From NCBI RefSeq assembly GCF_009469765.1, contig NZ_SSSQ01000011.1, positions 62,001-126,000 on the forward strand: a DNA stretch of 64,000 bases, read 5' to 3'. Below are positions 7,506 through 17,300 of the stretch, piece after piece. Each line of letters starts with the position of its first letter. Position 1 is the first letter of the stretch. A program made the position numbers and the translations under genes. Under the pieces are notes generated by a model. It did no database searches, was not told the origin of the DNA, and saw nothing but the letters and a program-made list of their open reading frames with translations. The stretch is from Dechloromonas hortensis. Its GTDB lineage: Bacteria; Pseudomonadota; Gammaproteobacteria; Burkholderiales; Rhodocyclaceae.

Positions 7506-9563
7506 ATGGACTTGCCTCGCCTCAGCCCCGTTGCGGCCGCCCTGCTGATCGCCTTTTCGACGGTCAATGCGCAGGAAAGCACGCTTTCCCCGGTTAACGT
7601 CACCGCCAAAGGTTACGCCGCCGCCGATCTCGAAACCCCGCTGGCGACGACGACGCTCGACCGCAGCGAAATTGCCCGGCGCAATGCCACCAATGTCGGC
7701 GACGCGCTACGCGGCGAGCCGGGCATCGCCGTTTCAAACGACAGCGCCCAGGGCCAGAACCCGGTTATTCGCGGGCTGGGCAAGGAGAGCATCGTGCTGC
7801 TGGTCGATGGCATGCGCTTCAACTCGGCGCAGCCAGCCGGCGCCATCGCCTCCTTCATGTCCTTCGGCATGGCCGAACGGGTCGAAGTGGTCAAGGGCGG
7901 CGCCTCGGTGCTCTACGGCACCGGCGCGCTGGGCGGCGCGCTCAACGTGCTGCTGCCGCAAGCGAAATTCGTTTCCGGCGTCGGCGTCGAAGCCGGCGCC
8001 AGTTTCGACAGCGCCAGTCAGGGCCTGCGCGGCACCGCCGTGATGAATGCGAGCAGCGGCGATCACGCGCTGATGCTCGGCGCCTCGCTGGCCCGGATCG
8101 ACGACTACAAGTCGCCGGAAGGCACGGTGGCGCGCACCGGCTACGACTCCGACAGCTTCATCGGCCAGTACCGCTTCCGCCTCGACAGCCAGCAGCAACT
8201 GCGCCTGTCACTGCAACAGCACAAGGACGAGGACGTCTGGTATCCCGGTTCGACCCGGCCGCACGCCAGCCCGCTGGTCGGCAGCACGACCGTCCATTCG
8301 CCGACCCAGGCACGCCGTCTGCTCGAACTCGGCTACAGCCGCCAGGGCAGCGGCGAGGCGCCGCTCAATGTCGATCTGCGCGTCTATCGCCAGGACATGG
8401 AGCGCCAGATCTACTCGTGGGCCAACAAGCTGAACCGCGACATCGCCACCAACCAGGTCACGTTCGAGACCACCGGCATCGACGCCAAGGCCGACTGGCT
8501 GGTCCATCCGCAGCACCTCGTCTCATTCGGCCTGAATGCCTGGGAAATGACCGGCAACCCCGACCGCTACATGGCGAGCGGCGCCCCCTTCGTCACGCTG
8601 AGCGCCAACAACCCGTTCCAGAATGCCCGCCTAAAGGCAGTCGGCGTCTATGCCCAGGACGACATGCGCTTCGGCCGCCTCAACCTGCTCACCGGCCTGC
8701 GCTACGACACGGTCAGCGGCGACGCCGACAGCATGAACAACGGCGCCCGCAAAACCGGGCTCGATAGTTCGGACAGCGCCGTTTCCGGCAGTCTCGGCGC
8801 GATCTATGAAGTGGCGCCGCTGTTCCGCCCCTACGCCAACTACGCCCGCGCCTTCCGCGCCCCGGGCATGCGCGAGCGCTACGAATCGGGCCTGCGCGGC
8901 GACGGCTATTACTACGCCGGCAGCCCGGAAGTCGAGTCGGAGAAGGCCGACCAGTTCGAACTCGGCGTCAAGGGTGCCAGTGCGGCGGTCGACTACGGCG
9001 TTTCGGCCTATTACAACCAGATCGACAACTACATCACCGGCCAGATCCTGACCGGCAGCGCCGCCACCGCCGCCTGCGGCGCCGCCAATGCCGCCAACTG
9101 CAAGAAGACGATCAACCTCGGCAGCGCCACCATCAAGGGCTTCGAAGCCCGCGCCCGCTGGCAGTTCGTCGATGGCCACTGGCTGAGCGCCGGCTATTCG
9201 CGGCTGCGCGGCACGAACGACGATCTCGACGAGCCGCTGTTCCAGATGCCGGCCGACGAAGTATCACTGGGCTGGCTCGGTCGCATGCTGCCCGGCGTCA
9301 AGGCCGACTTCACGCTGCGCCTGGTGGACCGCCAGGACCGCGTCGCCAGCAAGTTCAGCAAGGGCAGCGAGAATGCCACCGCCGGCTTCGTCACCGCCGA
9401 CCTCGGCGCCAGCTGGCAGATCGACAAACGCAACAGCCTGCGCTTCGCGATCAAGAACCTGGCCGACAAGACCTATCACGAACACCTGACCGAAGGCGTT
9501 TCCGGCAGCGAGATCAAGGCCCCCGGCCGCAGCGTCCAGCTTGCCTGGCGCGGCAGCTTCTAA
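7506..9563 (+). CDS. TonB-dependent outer-membrane receptor, probably heme or siderophore
   Basis: About 685 residues from the ATG at 7506, which has GGAG seven bases upstream; an in-frame TTG at 7500 overlaps that site. A signal peptide ends near VNAQ. The plug domain includes ATTTLDRSEIARRNATNVGD, NPVIRGLGKESIVLLVDG and VEVVKGGASVLYGTGALGG, followed by a beta-barrel ending in the aromatic strand RSVQLAWRGSF. FRAP (ARAFRAPGMRERYE) is present as in heme receptors, but the usual NPNL partner is not. HemP upstream and a Fur-like site support heme or another iron ligand; substrate is unproven. Confidence 0.9.
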   Translation: MDLPRLSPVAAALLIAFSTVNAQESTLSPVNVTAKGYAAADLETPLATTTLDRSEIARRNATNVGDALRGEPGIAVSNDSAQGQNPVIRGLGKESIVLLVDGMRFNSAQPAGAIASFMSFGMAERVEVVKGGASVLYGTGALGGALNVLLPQAKFVSGVGVEAGASFDSASQGLRGTAVMNASSGDHALMLGASLARIDDYKSPEGTVARTGYDSDSFIGQYRFRLDSQQQLRLSLQQHKDEDVWYPGSTRPHASPLVGSTTVHSPTQARRLLELGYSRQGSGEAPLNVDLRVYRQDMERQIYSWANKLNRDIATNQVTFETTGIDAKADWLVHPQHLVSFGLNAWEMTGNPDRYMASGAPFVTLSANNPFQNARLKAVGVYAQDDMRFGRLNLLTGLRYDTVSGDADSMNNGARKTGLDSSDSAVSGSLGAIYEVAPLFRPYANYARAFRAPGMRERYESGLRGDGYYYAGSPEVESEKADQFELGVKGASAAVDYGVSAYYNQIDNYITGQILTGSAATAACGAANAANCKKTINLGSATIKGFEARARWQFVDGHWLSAGYSRLRGTNDDLDEPLFQMPADEVSLGWLGRMLPGVKADFTLRLVDRQDRVASKFSKGSENATAGFVTADLGASWQIDKRNSLRFAIKNLADKTYHEHLTEGVSGSEIKAPGRSVQLAWRGSF

Positions 9564-9597
9564 GCCGCTTTCCCAATCACCCCAGCCCAAAGCCATC

Positions 9598-10155
9598 ATG
9601 AAAATTGCCCTTTTTGACCCGTCGACCGCAGGGTCAGCCGTTATCTCTATGGTCGCCGGACCCGGCAAAATCCGCGGCCTGGCCGCGCTCGCCCTCACCG
9701 GCCTGCTCCTCGTGCCGCTGGCCGCCATCCCGGCCGACCCGCACGCCGGCCACGGCCAGGAAGCGGCGGCCGACAGCCGCCACCCGATCCCGCTCGATGC
9801 CCGCGAGAAGAACTTCCTGCTCAGCGAAATGCGCGAATTCCTCGCCGTCAGCCAGCACATCCTGGCCGCCAGCCAGGCCGGCGATATGAAGGCGGTCGCC
9901 GCGGCGGCGCGTAGCGTCGGCCTGAAGGCGCATCGCGACGACTTCACCAATCCGGCATCGATCGTGCAGGGCATCCGCAAGAAGGCGCCGCAGGAGTTCT
10001 TGCCGCTCGGCAAGGCAACCCACGCCGGCTTCGATGAAATCGCCGACATCGCCGAGCAGATCGGCGACAAGGATGCGGTGAACAACCTGCTGGCCGACAA
10101 CATGCGCCGCTGCGTCGCCTGCCACGCCGGCTACCGGGTGGCCGACGGCCACTGA
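9598..10155 (+). CDS. Exported c-type cytochrome with C-terminal heme site
   Basis: About 185 residues from the ATG at 9598; an in-frame TTG at 9541 lies inside the receptor gene. A hydrophobic segment (LAALALTGLLLVPLAAIPA) exports or anchors it. A helical domain follows and a single CVACH heme motif lies 14 residues from the end, the layout of cytochrome c'/c556-type four-helix proteins. It also carries HAGHG near the mature N-terminus. It follows the TonB receptor by 34 bases, so co-transcription is likely. The N-terminal codons are made of a copy of the dispersed element. Confidence 0.75.
   Translation: MKIALFDPSTAGSAVISMVAGPGKIRGLAALALTGLLLVPLAAIPADPHAGHGQEAAADSRHPIPLDAREKNFLLSEMREFLAVSQHILAASQAGDMKAVAAAARSVGLKAHRDDFTNPASIVQGIRKKAPQEFLPLGKATHAGFDEIADIAEQIGDKDAVNNLLADNMRRCVACHAGYRVADGH
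9601..9631 (-). repeat. Dispersed GTCGAC/GGCAAAAA element, copy 3 (start of cytochrome gene)
   Basis: On the minus strand it reads CTGCGGTCGACGGGTC then AAAAAGGGCAATTTT. Read in the gene direction it encodes KIALFDPSTAG directly after the start Met, the same frame used in the signal-peptide copies at 28043, 42057, 44824 and 54203. Confidence 0.85.
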
Positions 10156-10172
10156 GCGGGGCTGGCCGGCAA

Positions 10173-11903
10173 TCAGGCCGGCGTCAGTTCGTCCGCCGGC
10201 GCGGCCAGGCGGACGACGTTGCGGCCGGCCGCCTTGGCGGCATAGAGCGCCGTGTCGCCACGGTGCAGCAGGCTGTCGAGATCCTCACCTTGGCGGGCCA
10301 GCGCGCCGCCGATGCTTACACTGAGCGGGACGGTGCCGCCGGCCGGATCGAGTACCGTCCGGCAGTTCGCCACCCCGCTGCGGATTCGCTCACCGAGTGC
10401 CGCCAGCACGTCGGCGCCGGCCGGTTGCAGCATGACCAGGTACTCGTCGCCGCCCCAGCGCGACACCACATCGTAGCGGCGCAATTCGGCCTCGATGATG
10501 CCGGCGATGGCTTTCAGTGCCAAATCGCCGGTCGCGTGGCCATATTGATCGTTGATCTGCTTGAAGTGATCGACATCGAGCCACAGGATGCCGACCGGCC
10601 GGTCCTCGCGGGCCATGCGCACGAGTTCGGCCTCGAGCCGTTCGCTCATGCCGCGCCGGTTGAGCAACTCGGTCAGCGAATCGGTCTTGCTCAGGCGGTC
10701 GAGCGCCTGCGTCCGCTCCTGCACTTTACCCTCCAGATCGTGCCGCGCCTCGCTCACGGCGCGGGCCATCTGCATGAAGCGACGCATCAGGCTGGCAATT
10801 TCGCCACTGGCCTGCCGGTCGAGACTGTCCGGCACCTGGCCGCCGGTTTCGACCAGCGCCATCGCCGCGTCGAGCTTGCTGAGCGGCCTCAGCACCAGAC
10901 GGCTCAGCGTCATGTTGAAGAGGACCAGAATGCCGAGCAGGCTGACCGCGTAGAGCAGGATGATTCCCGAAAACTGGCCGAAGGGCAGCAGCACATCGAG
11001 GTCGAGCAAGGTGATTTCATACCAGTCGATTTCCGGCAGATAGACCAGGCCGGCCAGATGGCGCTTGCCGCCCATATTGACCAGTTCGGTGACCACCTTG
11101 CCGTTCTGCACCTCAAGTAACTTCATCGCGGCGTAGATCGCCTTGCGGTCGGCACTGTCCTCGAACAGCAGGTCGATCGTATTGCGTTCGCCCGGCCGCT
11201 TGCTGACCGAGCCATAGTCGATCAGCGCCTGGTTGCGATGCAACTGGATGGCGCCGGCCCGATCGATGAACAGGCTGGTCACGCCCGGCACTTTCTCTTC
11301 GACGACATTGCCGATGAAGCTGCCGAGGTCGAGCCCGGTGCCGGCAATGCCGACGATCTCGCTGCCATCGCGGATCAGGACGTCGATCCACAGCTTGGTG
11401 ATGCCCAGCTCGGGATCGGGATTGACGTTGATATGGATATCGCGGCCCTGGCGGATCAGCTCGTAGAACCAGGCATCCTTCGGCTGCTTGGGGTTCAGGG
11501 TGTAGCGATACTCGCGGCCGGCGAACTCGTTTTGGGCGTTGTTGAAGTAGTAGCGCCCGTTGCCCTTGAGGGCGACAAAATAGTTGTGGTCCTGAAAATT
11601 CTGGCGATAGCTTTCCATCTCGGCTACCGCGTGCCGGGTCGCCTCGTCATCGTCGGGCTGTCGCGACCACTCGCGGATGTACTGCGAATTGGCCAGTTGC
11701 CGGGCCAGCGCCACCTCGCGCAGGATCGGCTGCAGCGTGCGCTCCTTGTCGTAGAGCACTTGTTTTTCGGCATAGCGCACCGCCCACTGCTCGACAATGC
11801 CCTCGGCCAACGTGCGCACGGAAAGCCAGACCGGCACCGCCGAAATCACGAAGAAAAACAGGGTCAGCAGATGAAAGCGTAGGCGCAGGCTCATTCCGGG
11901 CAA
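10173..11903 (-). CDS. Membrane-bound diguanylate cyclase with Cache sensor (GGDEF)
   Basis: 576 residues: a membrane helix (LLTLFFFVISAVPVWLS), a ~280-residue extracytoplasmic Cache-like sensor, a second helix (GIILLYAVSLLGILVLFNMTL), a HAMP-like linker, a short coiled coil and a C-terminal GGDEF domain. The catalytic signature is RWGGDEYLVM, an active variant, preceded by RRYD, the RxxD product-inhibition site. It should make cyclic di-GMP in response to an external ligand. No EAL domain is present. The gene faces the upstream cytochrome gene and is not linked to an obvious partner. Confidence 0.9.
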   Translation of the reverse strand: MPGMSLRLRFHLLTLFFFVISAVPVWLSVRTLAEGIVEQWAVRYAEKQVLYDKERTLQPILREVALARQLANSQYIREWSRQPDDDEATRHAVAEMESYRQNFQDHNYFVALKGNGRYYFNNAQNEFAGREYRYTLNPKQPKDAWFYELIRQGRDIHINVNPDPELGITKLWIDVLIRDGSEIVGIAGTGLDLGSFIGNVVEEKVPGVTSLFIDRAGAIQLHRNQALIDYGSVSKRPGERNTIDLLFEDSADRKAIYAAMKLLEVQNGKVVTELVNMGGKRHLAGLVYLPEIDWYEITLLDLDVLLPFGQFSGIILLYAVSLLGILVLFNMTLSRLVLRPLSKLDAAMALVETGGQVPDSLDRQASGEIASLMRRFMQMARAVSEARHDLEGKVQERTQALDRLSKTDSLTELLNRRGMSERLEAELVRMAREDRPVGILWLDVDHFKQINDQYGHATGDLALKAIAGIIEAELRRYDVVSRWGGDEYLVMLQPAGADVLAALGERIRSGVANCRTVLDPAGGTVPLSVSIGGALARQGEDLDSLLHRGDTALYAAKAAGRNVVRLAAPADELTPA

Positions 11904-12015
11904 TCAATCAAGGTGGGAAACGGGTGAGGCAAAACGGGCCGGAATCAGGCGAATAGCCTTGCCGGGCAGGCACCACACCGTCATGATACGAAATTCCCGG
12001 CGCATACCACCAGCC

Positions 12016-12792
12016 ATGTTTCGTAAATTCCGCATCCTGATCCTGCTCATCGTCCTCACCACCGTCGGTCTTGGTGCCTGGCGCGCCAACAACCGGTTGA
12101 CGGCGTGGGAGCACAGTGTGCACATCGCCATCTACCCGATTGCCGCCGACGATTCGCCGGCCACGGCCCGCTTCGTTGGCGAACTGAACAACGACAGCTT
12201 TGCCGAGATCGGCGAATGGCTGCAGGAAGAAAGCAGGCGTTACGAGCGCACCGTGCTGCAACCAGTGATGCTGCACCTGGCTCCGGCGCTCAATGAAAAA
12301 CCGCCCTTGCCGCCCAAGCCGGGCAGCGCCCTCGACATCCTGCAATGGAGCCTGCAACTGCGCTGGTGGGCCAGCCGACACGACGCCATCGCCGGGCCGA
12401 AACCGCAGGTCCGCCTCTTCGTGCTTTTCCACGACCCCGAGCGGACGCCGGCGCTGCCGCACTCGACCGGCCTCAGCAAAGGCCAGCTCGGCGTCATCCA
12501 CGCCTTCGCCAGCCGCCAGCAGCGCAAGCAGAATCTTGTGGTGATCTCCCACGAACTGCTGCATACCTTCGGTGCCAGCGACAAGTACGACCCGGCGACA
12601 CTGCAGCCGATCTACCCGCAGGGCTATGCCGAGCCGCAACGCCAGCCCCGCCTGCCGCAGGTCTTCGCCGAAATCATGGGCGGCCGCACGCCGCTCACGG
12701 CCGGCGAGTCCGAAATCCCGGCCAGCCTGGCCGAGACCCTGATCGGCCGTGAAACAGCGCAGGAAATCGGATTGCTGCGGTCGACACCCTGA
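12016..12792 (+). CDS. Putative exported zinc metalloprotease-like protein (HELLH)
   Basis: About 258 residues from the ATG at 12016. There is an N-terminal membrane helix (ILILLIVLTTVGLGAW), then a soluble domain with ISHELLHTFGASDKY. HELLH is a zincin HExxH motif and the following Gly-x-x-Asp could complete a metal site. I do not recognise a named family. A good alternative is an inactive structural relative. The last codons and the stop codon lie inside a copy of the dispersed element, so the present C-terminus (LLRSTP) may have been created by it. The gene is divergent from the GGDEF gene. Confidence 0.65.
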   Translation: MFRKFRILILLIVLTTVGLGAWRANNRLTAWEHSVHIAIYPIAADDSPATARFVGELNNDSFAEIGEWLQEESRRYERTVLQPVMLHLAPALNEKPPLPPKPGSALDILQWSLQLRWWASRHDAIAGPKPQVRLFVLFHDPERTPALPHSTGLSKGQLGVIHAFASRQQRKQNLVVISHELLHTFGASDKYDPATLQPIYPQGYAEPQRQPRLPQVFAEIMGGRTPLTAGESEIPASLAETLIGRETAQEIGLLRSTP

Positions 12793-12806
12793 AAATGGCA
12801 AAAACC
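12774..12806 (+). repeat. Dispersed GTCGAC/GGCAAAAA element, copy 4 (supplies a stop codon)
   Basis: GCTGCGGTCGACACCCTG then AAAATGGCAAAAACC. The TGA within it terminates the metalloprotease-like gene. Confidence 0.85.
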
Positions 12807-12913
12807 ACCAAGATCGCAGGCATAAGCCCCGGCCAGCCCGTGCTGAAGCCGGTCCGCCAGCGCTGGTGATGTTGTAATCTATCGCCTTTCGACTCTTGAA
12901 CGACGGCTACCCG

Positions 12914-13753
12914 ATGCTCCGCAAACTGTGCTGGCTCCTCGCCTTTTTCCTGAGCATACCGGCCGCCGCGCTGGCTCAGGGGACGACCTATCGCTTTTCA
13001 CCGGTCAACCAGTGGGACATCAACAAGACCGCCGCCTACTGGAACCCGATCATCAAGTACGTCAGCGATAAAAGCGGCGTCAGGATGGAACTGAAAATCG
13101 GCCGCACTTCGGCCGACACGACCGCCTATGTGCTGACCAAGGAAGTCGAGTTCGTCTTTTCCAACCACCTGTTCAGCCCCGAGCGCGAGCAACTCGGCTG
13201 GAAAGTTTTCGCCCGCCGCTGGACGCCCCCACTGCTTGGCGAAATCGCGGTACCGGCCGATTCGCCGATCAACAAGATCGAAGACCTGAAGGGCCAGGAA
13301 GTCGTCTTCGCCGGCCCGGAAGCCTTCGTTGGCTACAAGGTGCCCTACGCCCACCTGCTGTCGCGCGGCATCGACGTCAAGGTCGTCTTTGCCGGCAACC
13401 AGAATGCCGCCTTCGCCCAGCTGTTTGCCGGCAAGGCCAAGGCGGTCGGCAGCAATTCGGCGCTGGTCGATGGCTACACCCTGCGCGAAGGCAAGAAGTT
13501 CCGTGTGCTGTGGACCTCCGAGGGTTACCACGATCTGGCACTGATGGCGTCGAGCAAGGTGCCGGAAAAGGACGTCAAGGCAGTTGCCGCCGCCTTTATC
13601 GGCATGCATCGCGACCCGGCCGGCAAGGCCATCCTGCTCAAGGCCTCGGAGGAAGTCGGCCTCGATCCGCAAGCCTACTTCCTGCCCGCCACCGGTGCCG
13701 ACTACGCCTCCTACCGCCGCTTCTTCCAGTCAGCCCCGGCCGCCCTGCGCTGA
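12914..13753 (+). CDS. PhnD-like periplasmic binding protein, probable sensor partner
   Basis: About 279 residues. A signal peptide ([17 protein letters not shown]) precedes a PhnD/TctC-type solute-binding fold ([54 protein letters not shown]). PhnD-family proteins bind phosphonates, phosphite or other small anions for ABC transporters. No permease or ATPase gene is near, and a hybrid histidine kinase starts eight bases later. It therefore more likely presents a ligand to that kinase, a known arrangement for orphan PhnD-like proteins. The ligand is unknown. An in-frame TTG at 12896 is an alternative start. Confidence 0.8.
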   Translation: MLRKLCWLLAFFLSIPAAALAQGTTYRFSPVNQWDINKTAAYWNPIIKYVSDKSGVRMELKIGRTSADTTAYVLTKEVEFVFSNHLFSPEREQLGWKVFARRWTPPLLGEIAVPADSPINKIEDLKGQEVVFAGPEAFVGYKVPYAHLLSRGIDVKVVFAGNQNAAFAQLFAGKAKAVGSNSALVDGYTLREGKKFRVLWTSEGYHDLALMASSKVPEKDVKAVAAAFIGMHRDPAGKAILLKASEEVGLDPQAYFLPATGADYASYRRFFQSAPAALR

Positions 13754-13761
13754 TCCGTTTC

Positions 13762-16170
13762 GTGAACATCTTCGGCCGCCTGCTGCCGCGCTCGCTGATC
13801 GGGCGCGTCTATGCGCTCTACTCGGTCGCCCTGCTGCTGTTCGTCGGCGGCAGCCTGATACTTTTCTACAAGTATCAGTACCTCCAGGCGGTCGAGGAAG
13901 CGCAACAGTCGGCGACCATGCTGATCGAGGTCACCGCGCAGACGGTGACCGACAGCGCGGTGATCGGCGACTACGACACCATCAAGCGCACGCTGGACAA
14001 GGCGATCCTGCGCTCGCAATTCGAATCGGCCATTTTCATCGATCTCGCCGGCGGCGCCATCCAGAGCGGGAACACGACCCCGGCCGGGGCGCATGCGCCC
14101 GCCTGGCTGCAGCAACTGATCGCCGAACAGCTTTACGACGTCAACCGCACCATCTCGGTCGGCGGCCGGGATTACGGCGTGCTGCGCCTGTCCTTTGCTG
14201 TCGACAGCATCGCCGATGGGCTCTGGCAACTGATCCGGACCGCGGTCGGCCTGGCCTTCGCCAGCCTGCTCGGCGGCCTGCTGCTGATCTGGTTCCCGCT
14301 CCGCCACTGGCTCGGTACGCTGGACCGCGTCAACAGCTTCGAGCGCGATTTCCGAGGGGATGGCCAGGCTGCCAACGCGGCGCTGATCGACGACGTCCCG
14401 CTCGAATTCCGGCCTGCTTTCGAGGTTCTGCAACGCACGGCGAACAGCCTGCGTAATGAGCTGGAAGCGCGGGAGCAGGCGCTCAACGCGCTGCGCGAGG
14501 TGGTGGCCAGCCTGTTGCCGGCCAGCGAGCTCAAGCCGGAACCGGGCAGCGACGACATTACCGTGCTCTCGAAACGGATTGCCCGCCTGGTCGCAGAGCG
14601 TGAAGCCGACCGCGTCGAACTGCAGCACGCCAAGGAAGCGGCGGAAGCGGCCAACGGCGCCAAGAGCGAGTTCCTGGCCAACATGAGCCACGAAATCCGC
14701 ACCCCGATGAACGGCATCATCGGCATGACCGACCTCGTGCTCGATTCCGAACTCAATCCGGAGCAGCGCGAGTTCGTCGGCATCGTCAAGACCTCGGCCG
14801 AAGCACTGCTGACCATCATCAACGACATCCTCGATTTCTCCAAGATCGAAGCCGGCATGCTCAGCATCGAGCAGGTCCAGTGCAACCTGCAGCAGACGAT
14901 CAGGACCATGCTGCAGCCGATGGCCCTGCGCGCCAAAGAGAAAAACCTGGCGCTGCATTGCGATCTGGCCGCCGATCTGCCGAGCCGCTTTGTCTGTGAC
15001 CCGGTCCGCCTGCGCCAGGTGATGGTCAATCTGCTCGAGAATGCGATCAAATTCACCGAACAGGGCGAGATCAAGGTCGGCGTCGCCCTGCTCAGCGACG
15101 CCGCGGCAGCGCCCATGCTGCACTTCTCGGTGCGCGACAGCGGCATCGGCATCCCGCCCGAACGCATCGAACAGATCTTCGAAGCCTTCACCCAGGTCGA
15201 CAGCTCGACGACGCGCAAGTACGGCGGCACCGGGCTCGGCCTGACCATCACCCGCCGCCTGGTCGAACTGATGGGCGGCCGGCTTGAAGTGGATAGCCAG
15301 CCAGGGATCGGCAGTTGCTTCCACTTCACGCTGCCCTGTCTTTTGGACGCCGCTGACCAGGCGATACCGGAAGCCGGCCAGGATCGCCCCCACCAGCCGA
15401 CTGGCGGGCTGGCCAGCACGGCCCCTGCGGCAAATGCCGGCCCCGCCATCCTGCTCGTCGAAGACAACCCGGTTAACCAGAAGCTGGCCAAAGTACTGCT
15501 TGAACGCCGCGGCTACCAGGTAACGATCGCCGAAAACGGTCAGCAAGCCCTCGCCGCCATCGCCGGCCAGGCCTTCGAAATCGTATTGATGGACATGCAG
15601 ATGCCGGTGATGGGTGGCGTCGAGGCGACACAGCGAATCCGCCAGCGTGAAACCGAGCAGGGCTTGCCGCGTCTGCCGATCGTCGCGATGACGGCCAACG
15701 CCATGCAGGGCGACCGCGAAACCTGCCTGGCGGCCGGCATGGACGACTACCTGACCAAGCCGATCAAGGCCGCCGACCTCGAAGCCAAGCTGCACCTGCT
15801 GCTCCGCGCCCCGGCCGGCCAGCGCGATGCCGCGCCGCTGGCGGCTTTCGACTACGGCGCGGCGGTCAGCAGCATGGATTCGGAAATCATCGAAATCATC
15901 GCCCCCGCCTTCCTCGAACACTACCGCCGAGAGCTCGATGCGCTGCGCCAGGCCATCGCCCACCAGGACAGCGCCACCACAGAACGGCGCGCCCATGCCC
16001 TGAAAGGCACGCTGGCCGCCTTCGGAGCTCAACCCGCCGAGTATTGCGCTGCACAGCTCGAGAGCCTGGCCAAGGCCGGTGCCCACGCCCGGCTTGATGC
16101 GCTCTTCGCTGACCTGGCGGCGGAAATGGAGAAGCTGGCCAGCGCCCTGTCCGCCTCCCCGTTACCCTGA
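13762..16170 (+). CDS. Hybrid sensor histidine kinase (HisKA-HATPase-REC-HPt)
   Basis: About 802 residues from the GTG at 13762. The reading frame is open further upstream only because it shadows the PhnD gene. Two membrane helices ([40 protein letters not shown]) flank a ~120-residue periplasmic domain. A linker and short coiled coil follow. HisKA has [19 protein letters not shown] with the phospho-His, then HATPase ([17 protein letters not shown]). A receiver has [11 protein letters not shown] and the phospho-Asp in [14 protein letters not shown]-terminal HPt has [15 protein letters not shown]. It is a BarA-like phosphorelay, and the response regulator is not in the window. Confidence 0.9.
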   Translation: MNIFGRLLPRSLIGRVYALYSVALLLFVGGSLILFYKYQYLQAVEEAQQSATMLIEVTAQTVTDSAVIGDYDTIKRTLDKAILRSQFESAIFIDLAGGAIQSGNTTPAGAHAPAWLQQLIAEQLYDVNRTISVGGRDYGVLRLSFAVDSIADGLWQLIRTAVGLAFASLLGGLLLIWFPLRHWLGTLDRVNSFERDFRGDGQAANAALIDDVPLEFRPAFEVLQRTANSLRNELEAREQALNALREVVASLLPASELKPEPGSDDITVLSKRIARLVAEREADRVELQHAKEAAEAANGAKSEFLANMSHEIRTPMNGIIGMTDLVLDSELNPEQREFVGIVKTSAEALLTIINDILDFSKIEAGMLSIEQVQCNLQQTIRTMLQPMALRAKEKNLALHCDLAADLPSRFVCDPVRLRQVMVNLLENAIKFTEQGEIKVGVALLSDAAAAPMLHFSVRDSGIGIPPERIEQIFEAFTQVDSSTTRKYGGTGLGLTITRRLVELMGGRLEVDSQPGIGSCFHFTLPCLLDAADQAIPEAGQDRPHQPTGGLASTAPAANAGPAILLVEDNPVNQKLAKVLLERRGYQVTIAENGQQALAAIAGQAFEIVLMDMQMPVMGGVEATQRIRQRETEQGLPRLPIVAMTANAMQGDRETCLAAGMDDYLTKPIKAADLEAKLHLLLRAPAGQRDAAPLAAFDYGAAVSSMDSEIIEIIAPAFLEHYRRELDALRQAIAHQDSATTERRAHALKGTLAAFGAQPAEYCAAQLESLAKAGAHARLDALFADLAAEMEKLASALSASPLP

Positions 16171-16200
16171 GACGCAGCCCCCCGGCCGGCACCGCCCGAT

Positions 16201-16237
16201 GCCGGCGGTCAACCCGCTCGAAAGCGGCATTTTCACC
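16201..16237 (+). repeat. Divergent copy of the dispersed element (tentative)
   Basis: GGCGGTCAACCCGCTCG then AAAGCGGCATTTTCACC, between the kinase and the next gene. It keeps the CGGTC-AC core and a GGC plus A/T tract but is more diverged than other copies. Confidence 0.4.
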
Positions 16238-16331
16238 AACTGGCGGCGGTCACGTTGCGACTTGGCAAGACCGTGCAAATGGCGACAATGTGGTCATCGG
16301 CCACTCACCTTTTCCGCCCAGGCCGAACACC

Positions 16332-17015
16332 ATGGAGATTGCTGCATCAGTGTCGTACCGCTCCCTGCCCCTACTCTGCCTGCTGGGCCTGCTCACCGGC
16401 ACCGCGCTGGCCGACGAATGCGACCAGCTGCCGCCGCCCGCCGTCACGCTGCAGCGGCTCGACGCCCCGCTCGGCATGAACCTGCAGTACGGCTACAAGA
16501 CCCTGACCAACCTCGGCGCCGAACTCGGCCCGCCCGGCAAGGCGGTGCTCGGCCTGACCCGCGGCAACGCCATCGTCAAGTTCGAGATCAGGATTCCGGC
16601 CTTCATCGCGCCGGGCAGCCGGATGGAGTGCGCCAGCCCGCAGATCAACGTGGTCTACGGCTTCAAGCCGATGACGGTCTATGTCGCCCGGGAATTTCCG
16701 GCCGGCAGTTGCGCCTACAAGGAGATTTACGAGCACGAGCTGCGCCACGTCAAAACCTACCAGGACCACCTCGCCAGCATCGAGAAAGACATCGCCACGA
16801 CGCTGAGCAAACGCTTCGCCACCGGTAGCCCGTGGCGCGGCCCGGTCGGCGAAACCCGGGCGCGCCTGCAGGACGAACTCGACAATCGCTGGCTGCCCTA
16901 CATCAGCCGCGAAATATCCCGCGTCAAGACGGCCCAGGCCCTGATCGACACGGCGGAAGAATACGCCCGCGTCGCCGAGAGCTGCGACGGCGAAATCAAG
17001 CGGAAAATCCGCTAG
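16332..17015 (+). CDS. Exported HExxH-motif protein, DUF922-like putative protease
   Basis: About 227 residues from the ATG at 16332. A signal peptide (SLPLLCLLGLLTGTALA) leads to a mature domain with CDQLPPP near its start and YEHELRHVKTYQDHL in the middle. HELRH is a zinc-protease-type HExxH, with a third potential ligand downstream. The layout matches DUF922-type Zn-dependent protease-like proteins of proteobacteria. The C-terminal third is helical with one Cys (AESCDGEIKRKIR). The start is based on the signal peptide; no strong ribosome-binding site is visible. Substrate unknown. Confidence 0.65.
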   Translation: MEIAASVSYRSLPLLCLLGLLTGTALADECDQLPPPAVTLQRLDAPLGMNLQYGYKTLTNLGAELGPPGKAVLGLTRGNAIVKFEIRIPAFIAPGSRMECASPQINVVYGFKPMTVYVAREFPAGSCAYKEIYEHELRHVKTYQDHLASIEKDIATTLSKRFATGSPWRGPVGETRARLQDELDNRWLPYISREISRVKTAQALIDTAEEYARVAESCDGEIKRKIR

Positions 17016-17027
17016 CGACAGCGCCAT

Positions 17028-17300
17028 TCAACGGTCGCGCGCCAGATAGAGCGCCACTGCGATCACCCCGGCCGCCAGCAGGCCACTCCACAGCACGATG
17101 CCGATCGCCACGCCCCAGCCGGCGACGCAGGGCAGCAGGGCCAGGCCGAGCAGCAACCAGCCGGCACCGCGCCACCAGTGCAGCACGCCGGCCGCCGGCG
17201 GGTGCCGGAAAACCGCCTGGAAATGGCGCGCCATGCCCAGCGCCAAACCGGCCATGCCGGCGACGATCAGCAACAAGGCCACAATAAAGAGCAGCGTCAT
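17028..17300 (-). CDS. DUF3325-type small membrane protein
   Basis: 90 residues with three hydrophobic helices (LFIVALLLIVAGMAGLALGM; GWLLLGLALLPCVAG; VLWSGLLAAGVIAVAL) and an HWW motif. The size, helices and position after a PepSY protein fit DUF3325, which accompanies PepSY and DUF3649 proteins in ferric-siderophore operons. Its ATG overlaps the stop of the PepSY gene by four bases. Role unproven, presumably inner-membrane support for siderophore handling. Confidence 0.72.
   Translation of the reverse strand: MTLLFIVALLLIVAGMAGLALGMARHFQAVFRHPPAAGVLHWWRGAGWLLLGLALLPCVAGWGVAIGIVLWSGLLAAGVIAVALYLARDR

Noticed and set aside
9264..10103. A 279-codon minus-strand frame over the receptor end and cytochrome gene
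   Set aside because: It is a shadow; the plus strand carries the signal sequence and CVACH heme motif.
13711..16086. A 791-codon open frame antisense to the hybrid kinase
   Set aside because: All conserved kinase motifs are on the plus strand. The antisense product has no recognisable domain.
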